This document shows, in pieces, positions 1-5,071 of a stretch of DNA of 13,129 nucleotides. The stretch covers positions 1 through 13,129 of the forward strand of contig DEVX01000024.1 of assembly GCA_002363515.1 (NCBI GenBank), read 5' to 3'. A model generated the notes under the pieces. It saw only the letters and a program-made list of their open reading frames with translations. It did not search any database and was not told the origin of the DNA. Origin of the DNA: Candidatus Saccharibacteria bacterium UBA3225. GTDB taxonomy: Bacteria; Patescibacteriota; Saccharimonadia; Saccharimonadales; Saccharimonadaceae. Position numbers and translations under genes: made by a program. How positions within the stretch are numbered: position 1 is the stretch's first letter; each line of letters starts with the position of its first letter.

Positions 1-228
1 ATGTCGCGCGCCCAAAATAACCGCCCCGCCCCATACAATCCGCCGCGTTGTTGGGTTGGAGATAAAAACAAAGTATGCTATCCCGACGAAATAACGGCAG
101 AGATGAGCGCGCGCTTAGTAGAGGCCGAGCATGGCCTAGCGGCTAACTCTTTGACCTGTTATCGTTGCGAATATGGCGACCACTGGCACTTGGCAAATAA
201 TAACACTAAAAATCGCCGCCAGCGTTAG
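1..228 (+). CDS. Small Cys/His protein, possible zinc ribbon (5' end at window edge)
   Basis: This 75-residue protein has four cysteines, at about residues 17, 26, 53 and 56. The second pair forms a CxxC that is followed by an HWH motif (YRCEYGDHWHLAN, residues 54-66). Small proteins ending in a CxxC plus W-H-L pattern often fold as treble-clef or zinc-ribbon modules, so metal binding is likely, but no function can be named. The tail is basic (KNRRQR), which would suit nucleic-acid contact. The ATG is the first base of the window, so no ribosome binding site is visible and the real start may lie upstream. No clear terminator follows. I do not recognise the family with confidence. Confidence 0.6.
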   Translation: MSRAQNNRPAPYNPPRCWVGDKNKVCYPDEITAEMSARLVEAEHGLAANSLTCYRCEYGDHWHLANNNTKNRRQR

Positions 229-473
229 ACTTCCGCGTAGCCTTGTTTTTTGCATATTTGCTTTTAACTATATGAAGATGTCAAATATTTTTATACTAAA
301 TGCACCCTTTTATGTCCGTTTTTACAAATAATTAGCGACGAATAGTTAGAGTACAAATTTGCGCCGTTCTTCCAGGGGTCATCAGAAGCGCCTATCTGGC
401 GATATTGTACAAAAATCTTGGACAACTTCGCATATGTGCAAAAACACAAGACGCGCGCCCACAATAAGACATC
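229..473. other. AT-rich intergenic stretch, no gene recognised
   Basis: I read this on both strands and found only ORFs under about 20 codons without ribosome binding sites. There is a short GCGCC/GGCG hairpin near 389-405 and scattered T-runs, but no convincing promoter pair or terminator. It separates a plus-strand small gene from the convergent trigger factor gene, so it is probably 3' untranslated sequence for both. Confidence 0.5.
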
Positions 474-512
474 AAAAAATCGCCGGCCTACCGAATAGCA
501 AAACCGGCGATT
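474..512 (-). terminator. Rho-independent terminator of the trigger factor gene
   Basis: A perfect 9-bp stem (AATCGCCGG, 479-487, with CCGGCGATT, 504-512) is followed on the minus strand by a T-run (474-479). It begins 6 bp past the trigger factor stop codon. Confidence 0.85.
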
Positions 513-518
513 AGTGAA

Positions 519-1844
519 CTATTTCTTAGCCTTTTTGGCGGCAGCTTTTTTAGCTGGCTTCTTGGCGTGTGGCTTATTAATTTCAACAAGCTTGTTCATA
601 GTGCGGTCAACACGCATGCGATTGCGGATGCTGGCAGCAACGTCAGGATTCTTGAGTTGCTCGAGTGCCTTCGGGTCGTTCTTGTAGACGGCGCGCATTT
701 CGACAACCTGCTGCGCGGCTTCTTCTTCTGAAACCTCGATGCCAAGCGCATCAGCGAGCTTTTGTACTACGATGCTACCAATAACACGCTTACGGGCTGT
801 TTCGCGAAGCCCTTCTTCCCACTCCTCAAGCTTTTGCTTGGTTTGTTCGAGATATTGCTCAAGTTCTATACCGCGAGAGCGAAGATTGCGGAACATATCC
901 TCCTTCATGCTCTCAAATTGCTCTTGAACGAGCGAAGCTGGCGCCTCGGTCTTCGAGTGGGAGACGATTTCGTTCAAAAGGCTGTCTTTGTATTTTTCAT
1001 CAGCCTCATAGGTGGCACGAGATTTAAGATTCTTCATGATATCTTCGCGAAGCTCTTTGAGAGTCTCGAAAGCGCCAGATTTCTTTGCGAGATCATCGTC
1101 AATTGCTGGAACGTTAATCTCGGAAACTTGCTTTAAGAGAATCTCAAACACGGTCTTTGCGCCAGCAAGTTCTGTGCTAGCGTAATCTTTAGGGAAAGTA
1201 ATGTCGAGATCGAATTTGTCGCCAACTTCATGGCCAACAATGCCGTCTTCGAAGCCAGGAATAAATTGTCCAGATCCGAGGCGAAGATGATAGTCCTTTG
1301 CGGACCCACCGTCGAAAGCTTTGCCATCTTTCTTACCCTTGAAATCAATAATGACTTCGTCGCCATTCTTGGCTGCGCGTTTTACAACTTTTGGCTCAGC
1401 ATAACTTTCAGCAATACGGCGAAGGACATCCTCGACATCGTCGTCGGTAACTTCTGGCTCATCATAAATAACTTTGACGTTCTCATAATCACCAAGTTTG
1501 ACGTCTGGCATAATGTCGGAAGTAATCGTTAGCTCTGCCATTTCACCAGGAACGTACTTCTTGACGTCTACGTGCGGGATAGAGATTGGAGTTAGGCCAG
1601 CCTCGGTATAAAGCTTCGGGATGGCTTGGCGAACAACAATATCAAGGGTTTGCGAAGCAAGATCGTTTGGATCGACGTGCTGTTCAACAATGTTTGCCGG
1701 AGCTTTGCCGTTGCGAAAGCCTGGTACTTTAATATTTCGAGCAAGACGCTCGAGAGCCTTCAGACGTGCAGGCTCAAAGTCTTTTTGATCGAACTCAACG
1801 GTAAATTCTACCGATGTACTGAGTTTTTTGCTGGTAGATTTCAT
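519..1844 (-). CDS. tig: Trigger factor, ribosome-associated chaperone/PPIase
   Basis: Trigger factor binds the ribosome at the peptide exit tunnel and shields nascent chains. The 441 residues show the family order. The N-terminal ribosome-binding domain carries the signature loop VPGFRNGKAP (residues 40-49). An FKBP-type prolyl isomerase domain spans about 150-245, and a helical substrate-binding domain follows. Length is normal for the family (about 430-450). The last 17 residues are almost all Lys, Ala and Pro, an extension absent from E. coli trigger factor that may add ribosome or RNA affinity (inference). The ATG at 1842-1844 has no Shine-Dalgarno. A TGT-TATAAT extended -10 lies 7 nt upstream, so translation may begin on a leaderless transcript. 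The FAD oxidoreductase gene lies 43 bp upstream on the same strand. Confidence 0.97.
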   Translation of the reverse strand: MKSTSKKLSTSVEFTVEFDQKDFEPARLKALERLARNIKVPGFRNGKAPANIVEQHVDPNDLASQTLDIVVRQAIPKLYTEAGLTPISIPHVDVKKYVPGEMAELTITSDIMPDVKLGDYENVKVIYDEPEVTDDDVEDVLRRIAESYAEPKVVKRAAKNGDEVIIDFKGKKDGKAFDGGSAKDYHLRLGSGQFIPGFEDGIVGHEVGDKFDLDITFPKDYASTELAGAKTVFEILLKQVSEINVPAIDDDLAKKSGAFETLKELREDIMKNLKSRATYEADEKYKDSLLNEIVSHSKTEAPASLVQEQFESMKEDMFRNLRSRGIELEQYLEQTKQKLEEWEEGLRETARKRVIGSIVVQKLADALGIEVSEEEAAQQVVEMRAVYKNDPKALEQLKNPDVAASIRNRMRVDRTMNKLVEINKPHAKKPAKKAAAKKAKK

Positions 1845-1851
1845 AGGAGAA

Positions 1852-1860
1852 ATTATAACA
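1852..1860 (-). promoter_or_regulatory. Extended -10 promoter for tig, predicted leaderless start
   Basis: On the minus strand TATAAT (1852-1857) is preceded by TGT and followed by 7 nt and then the tig ATG, so the predicted transcription start falls on or next to the start codon. A second TATAAT lies at 1874-1879. Neither has a convincing -35. Confidence 0.6.
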
Positions 1861-1887
1861 TGAACAGATAGAGATTATAAAGCGTAA

Positions 1888-3483
1888 CTATTTTATGGCA
1901 CTAATGCCGCTATTATAATCTGTACGGAAATGTCGCAAAACATTGCGTGGCTCAACTTCTTGCTTTAGGCCTGGGTTCAAAATATCATACGGGTCAAAAA
2001 TTTCTTTAATCTTGCCATAAATTGCTAGCGTATCCGCATCCTCGCTTGGCCGAGTAAACATAGCCAGGAAACGCCCCTCTGGAGCATCGCCACAAGGATA
2101 ACCGTCGCAATGCTGAACGAGCTTCAGATATTTGCGCAAGAAGTCGATTAAGGCCTTACGCCCCTCAGAAGTCGCAGGCGAAAAACTCGGGCGAACCGTA
2201 AAAGTATTAAAATCGACTGAGCCATATATGGCCAGCTTCAGCTTTAGTTTCTCCGTCATTAGGCGCAAGCCTTGGAAGAACTCCGCTTGGCGCTCCTCCG
2301 GAATATACGCTCCGTCTACGAGTGGCAAGAAATAGTTTGGATTAGCATCGTTCAAGAACGCCAAAAGATTCTCATTTACGGCTATAAAATCGCGTGTATT
2401 TTTAATATCCTCTATCACTAATCTGTCGTTGCCAGATAAAGCTTTGCGAAGTTTGCGAAATTTACGGCGACGATCACGACGCGCATCATCTTTCGCATTT
2501 GCAACAATCAAAAGACCATCGTCTGGAACTTTTCGGTAAAGGCCACAAGCTTTCCCGGTGCTGCTTGCTTGATTAAAAATAGACGTATCATACACTTCTA
2601 TATCGGTAAATTTGATTTTCTTTAAGATCTTGCAGATGCGTACAAAATCTTTGCCATCGCTACACGGGATTGCAAACCAGTCTGGGCTCTCAAATACCGG
2701 CTCGACACGCAAAATCACCTCCGTAATGATACCGAGAGTCCCCTCTGAACCACAGATTAATGGCAATATATTAAAGTTACGTTTCTCTCGTACAGATTTA
2801 ATGCCAGCATAGCCCGAGCGATTTTGAGTCGTAAGCGCGATTTTTGCCACAGTCTCGGATTTTTTATCGAGAATCTCTTTTATTTGACGATAGATTTCGC
2901 CTTCTAAGTTTTTCTGTTCAAGCTTCTTCTTTAGACCCCAGCGACTGTAATTAGCTGTCTGAATTAGACTGCCATCGCTTAGGACAATTTCCGCTTCCTC
3001 AATAAAATCCGTAATCGTCTTCGGTTCGGTATTCACGCTTGCGGAAGCATTTTTCGCAATCAGACCGCCAATAGTTTCGTGCGGGTCGCCGCTGACTGGC
3101 AGGTCGAGACCGTGTACGCCAAGCGACTTTTTAAGTTCGCCCAGAGTTACGCCCGCCTGAACACGAATTAGCCGTTGGCGCACGTCAATTTCCTGAATAT
3201 GATTGAGCCTCTCCGTAGAAATAATAAGACCGTTACCAATGCTAGAACCCGTCTTGCTGTAGCCAGCACCGCGCACTGTAATTGGCAGAGATATTTTTTT
3301 CGCAGCCAGCTGGTTAGAAAATCTGACGAGACGGCGAACATCGCGCGTATTAGCTGGAACCGCCACTATGCGCGGGTGAAACTTCAAAAGCGAACGGTCA
3401 GTAGAATACCGTTCCAAAACATTAGGCGCACTATAAACAACGCCATCGATATGCTGATTTAAATAAATCGCAATACGGTTCAT
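1888..3483 (-). CDS. FAD-binding oxidoreductase, GlcD / D-lactate dehydrogenase-like
   Basis: This belongs to the PCMH-type flavoenzymes that oxidise 2-hydroxyacids such as D-lactate or glycolate. The start chosen is ATG 3481-3483 (531 aa), preceded by AAGGGTGG at 3487-3494. A longer frame back to 3585 would begin inside the terminator of the upstream gene. The FAD-binding half shows VRGAGYSKTGSSIGNG (residues 70-85), SGDPHETIGGLIAKNAS (131-147) and CGSEGTLGIITEV (244-256), all typical FAD contact segments. The C-terminal half ends with FDPYDILNPGLKQ, the family's closing motif. No transmembrane helix or signal peptide is visible, so it is probably cytosolic or peripheral to the membrane. The substrate cannot be read from sequence. 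D-lactate feeding electrons to a quinone is a reasonable guess from the family. Confidence 0.88.
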   Translation of the reverse strand: MNRIAIYLNQHIDGVVYSAPNVLERYSTDRSLLKFHPRIVAVPANTRDVRRLVRFSNQLAAKKISLPITVRGAGYSKTGSSIGNGLIISTERLNHIQEIDVRQRLIRVQAGVTLGELKKSLGVHGLDLPVSGDPHETIGGLIAKNASASVNTEPKTITDFIEEAEIVLSDGSLIQTANYSRWGLKKKLEQKNLEGEIYRQIKEILDKKSETVAKIALTTQNRSGYAGIKSVREKRNFNILPLICGSEGTLGIITEVILRVEPVFESPDWFAIPCSDGKDFVRICKILKKIKFTDIEVYDTSIFNQASSTGKACGLYRKVPDDGLLIVANAKDDARRDRRRKFRKLRKALSGNDRLVIEDIKNTRDFIAVNENLLAFLNDANPNYFLPLVDGAYIPEERQAEFFQGLRLMTEKLKLKLAIYGSVDFNTFTVRPSFSPATSEGRKALIDFLRKYLKLVQHCDGYPCGDAPEGRFLAMFTRPSEDADTLAIYGKIKEIFDPYDILNPGLKQEVEPRNVLRHFRTDYNSGISAIK

Positions 3484-3508
3484 AATCCACCCTTGATCAT
3501 CACATTTT

Positions 3509-3517
3509 ATTTTATCA
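3509..3517 (-). promoter_or_regulatory. Extended -10 promoter for the FAD oxidoreductase
   Basis: On the minus strand TGA-TAAAAT (TAAAAT at 3509-3514) lies 25 nt upstream of the ATG, leaving room for the ribosome binding site. No good -35 is seen. Confidence 0.45.
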
Positions 3518-3552
3518 CATAAAAGCACGAGCTTGATATTTTTTAAAGAATG

Positions 3553-3582
3553 AAAAAGCTCCCCAAAATATGTATGGGGAGC
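3553..3582 (-). terminator. Rho-independent terminator after the Cys-rich protein gene
   Basis: GCTCCCC (3558-3564) pairs perfectly with GGGGAGC (3576-3582), with an 11-nt loop. A T-run follows on the minus strand (3553-3557). It lies 22 bp past the stop codon of the 3604-4008 gene. Confidence 0.85.
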
Positions 3583-3603
3583 CAACCTATGGACTATATA
3601 GCG

Positions 3604-4008
3604 CTAAACGCTGGTGGGTCGGCGGCGAAAACCGCCTTTTTCGAGCAGATCGCAGCCTTCGCATCCGTAAACGTAAAAGGCCATATCCATACCCGCGGAG
3701 CGTACCTCGAGGATGGCCCTCTGCTTATTGTCGTCTTCGACATACTTGATGCTCATTACGGGCGGGGATAAGTAGCAGATTCCATCCTTAAGCTTGACAG
3801 CATCTCCAAGGACGGTTCCGCTGATGCAGAAACCGCATCCACGCGCAGTTTCGTCGTCAGTAAAGAAGACCAGTTCGTCACCGATCTCTGCGTACTGGAC
3901 GAAATTCCGCATACGCCTCGCAAAAGCCTCATTGTCCAGCTTGCTAGGCTGGTTCTCGCTTGCGGGGCAAATAGTCCAAAGTCGCATATAAAGTTCGTCA
4001 GATGCCAT
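3604..4008 (-). CDS. Cys-rich 134-aa protein of unknown function
   Basis: I do not recognise this soluble protein. It has two CxxC motifs, C58-C61 (GCGFC) and C116-C119 (GCEGC), plus C14 and C78. A four-Cys metal site is therefore plausible, or a redox pair. There is no signal peptide or membrane helix. The last dozen residues are basic (FRRRP). The ATG at 4006-4008 follows AAAGGGGG about 10 nt upstream. It is a single-gene unit with its own strong promoter and terminator. Its codons are more GC-rich than those of the restriction-modification genes nearby, a trait shared with the 134-aa membrane protein at 11791. Being a real gene is well supported by the promoter, ribosome binding site and terminator; its function is open. 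Confidence 0.8.
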   Translation of the reverse strand: MASDELYMRLWTICPASENQPSKLDNEAFARRMRNFVQYAEIGDELVFFTDDETARGCGFCISGTVLGDAVKLKDGICYLSPPVMSIKYVEDDNKQRAILEVRSAGMDMAFYVYGCEGCDLLEKGGFRRRPTSV

Positions 4009-4048
4009 ACTCTAATCCCCCTTTCATTGGATAGCATGCAACTTTAAT

Positions 4049-4077
4049 ATTATATCATACTAGCTGTGTTTTTGCAA
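4049..4077 (-). promoter_or_regulatory. Sigma70-type promoter for the Cys-rich protein gene
   Basis: On the minus strand TTGCAA (4072-4077), a 17-nt spacer and TATAAT (4049-4054) with an upstream TGA (extended -10). This predicts a leader of about 35 nt. It is divergent from the tRNA-Leu promoter, with the two -35 boxes 6 bp apart. Confidence 0.85.
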
Positions 4078-4083
4078 GTGCCA

Positions 4084-4112
4084 TTGATGTTTTTGCACTC
4101 TTCTGTTAAAAT
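4084..4112 (+). promoter_or_regulatory. Promoter for tRNA-Leu
   Basis: TTGATG (4084-4089), a 17-nt spacer and TAAAAT (4107-4112) preceded by TGT. The predicted start is near 4119, about 27 nt before the mature tRNA. Confidence 0.75.
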
Positions 4113-4145
4113 AGTTCTTGTAAACCGCTATGTTTCGTTACCTGT

Positions 4146-4230
4146 GCGCGAGTGGTGAAATTGGTATACACGTATGCCTTAGGAGCATATGCCTTCGGGC
4201 GTGCTGGTTCAAGTCCAGTCTCGCGCACCA
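4146..4230 (+). tRNA. tRNA-Leu (anticodon UAG, reads CUA/CUN codons)
   Basis: The 85 nt fold as a class II tRNA. The acceptor stem is GCGCGAG (4146-4152) with CTCGCGC, then discriminator A and an encoded CCA. The anticodon stem TATGC/GCATA encloses the 7-nt loop CTTAGGA with anticodon TAG. A GCC-TTCG-GGC long variable arm follows, typical of leucine tRNAs. The T-arm is CTGG-TTCAAGT-CCAG. It sits immediately upstream of the first structured repeat. tRNA genes are common integration points for accessory islands, which fits the block that follows. Confidence 0.97.
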
Positions 4231-4237
4231 TACAAAG

Positions 4238-4263
4238 ACGTCAGTATGGAGACATAGTGACGT
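4238..4263 (+). other. Hairpin with GAGA tetraloop in the tRNA-Leu trailer
   Basis: ACGTCAGTATG (4238-4248) pairs with CATAGTGACGT (4253-4263) with one mismatch, closing a GAGA (GNRA-type) tetraloop. It lies between the tRNA 3' end and the terminator. It may be a processing or stability element of the precursor; that role is inferred only. Confidence 0.5.
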
Positions 4264-4264
4264 G

Positions 4265-4459
4265 AAGAAAGCCCCCGATTTCTCGGGGGTTTTCTTTATA
4301 TCTGCACCAATTTTGTTTTAATGAGTCGTTCTGGAGCGCCAGAAATCTGAGATTTTCTGGCGATGACTGGGGCGGCTCATTTTTGATGCACCAATTTTGC
4401 CCGACGAACGGTCAGGCGACCGGACATCGAAAACGCGAAAAATTGGTGCATTATTTCTT
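4265..4459. repeat. Structured direct repeat, copy 1 (about 195 bp)
   Basis: This copy matches 9544-9739 in the same orientation, with about 20 substitutions and one single-base indel by eye. The stretch 4380-4433 is identical in both. In order it holds a terminator-like hairpin (4267-4299); TGCACCAATTTTG (4303-4315); hairpin 1 (arms 4321-4334 and 4367-4380, with an inner stem); TGCACCAATTTTG again (4387-4399); a small CGGTC-AGGC-GACCG hairpin (4409-4422); and AAAATTGGTGCAT (4439-4451), which is a 13-bp inverted repeat of 4386-4398. The right end overlaps the last codons and stop of the minus-strand membrane protein gene. There is no transposase or ORF inside. It could be a MITE-like element, a structured RNA, or a recombination repeat. 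Confidence 0.85.
4267..4299 (+). terminator. Rho-independent terminator behind tRNA-Leu (within repeat copy 1)
   Basis: GAAAGCCCCCGA pairs with TCGGGGGTTTTC around a TTTC loop and runs into T-rich sequence. The same hairpin opens the second repeat copy at 9546, in weaker form with one mismatch. Confidence 0.85.
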
Positions 4460-5071
4460 TTCAATATCATTAACAAAGAACGATAATAGCTTTCCTTTTT
4501 TCAATTTTCTCACTCCTAAATCATTTCTCATGCAGTTAAGAATCTCTTCGAGTTTATATAGCATTTCTTTCGGTTCGGTATTAGACATCCCCGTCATACG
4601 GAAGCTAATCCATTTGTCAGCAACTTCCGATGACCCCCATAGCGTGATTTGCTCGGAAAACTGCCGAATGTCGCTTATCATCTGCTCATTGGTATATTTT
4701 TTGTCATCTTTTGCCTTATCCATGACTTTGTAGACCATCGATACAAAATCACAATAAGATTTTTCTCTTCTCTCTATAAGATACTTCTGTCTTTCAAAAT
4801 GCCTCTCAAGTATCTTTCCGACGATCGTACTGATTATAACTACGGCAATGGATACTGTGCCAGATATCAGCGCGACTACGATAACTGCATCCACATTGGA
4901 CGCAAAATCCCCAATCCATGTAAAGAACTCGCCAAGCTTTACAACAATAAACTGAACGATAAGGCACGACACATAAACCAGGACGGCAAGAATCGCAAGC
5001 CCTATCATAAAGTTTATTTTCGGATGCTTTTCAGAAAAACTTGACTTGGTCTTATTATTTACTCTGCTCAT
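4451..5071 (-). CDS. Two-helix membrane protein coupled to the restriction-modification gene
   Basis: This 206-residue protein has two hydrophobic helices (about 21-46 and 60-88). A charged cytoplasmic region of about 115 residues follows, probably helical, with ERHFERQKYLIERRE after the second helix. The C-terminal pattern WGSSEVADKW, then a short RNDLG segment and GKLLSFFVNDIE, resembles a group of uncharacterised membrane proteins that I recall near defence genes; this is from memory and not proven. Its ATG (5069-5071) lies inside the end of the MmeI-like gene, with a 17-bp overlap, which predicts translational coupling. No strong Shine-Dalgarno is visible. The stop codon lies inside repeat copy 1, and the inverted repeat there could form its 3' end. 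The function is unknown. It may be an accessory or sensor for the upstream enzyme. Confidence 0.8.
   Translation of the reverse strand: MSRVNNKTKSSFSEKHPKINFMIGLAILAVLVYVSCLIVQFIVVKLGEFFTWIGDFASNVDAVIVVALISGTVSIAVVIISTIVGKILERHFERQKYLIERREKSYCDFVSMVYKVMDKAKDDKKYTNEQMISDIRQFSEQITLWGSSEVADKWISFRMTGMSNTEPKEMLYKLEEILNCMRNDLGVRKLKKGKLLSFFVNDIEKK

Noticed and set aside
279..284. Minus-strand TTGACA as a promoter -35
   Set aside because: No -10 lies at a workable distance and no gene follows on that strand.
3484..3585. 34-residue N-terminal extension of the FAD oxidoreductase
   Set aside because: It would start inside a terminator hairpin. The internal ATG at 3483 has a good ribosome binding site and begins where the family's conserved region begins.
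4383..4733. 116-aa plus-strand frame
   Set aside because: It is antisense to the two-helix membrane protein gene and has no ribosome binding site. It is a shadow frame.
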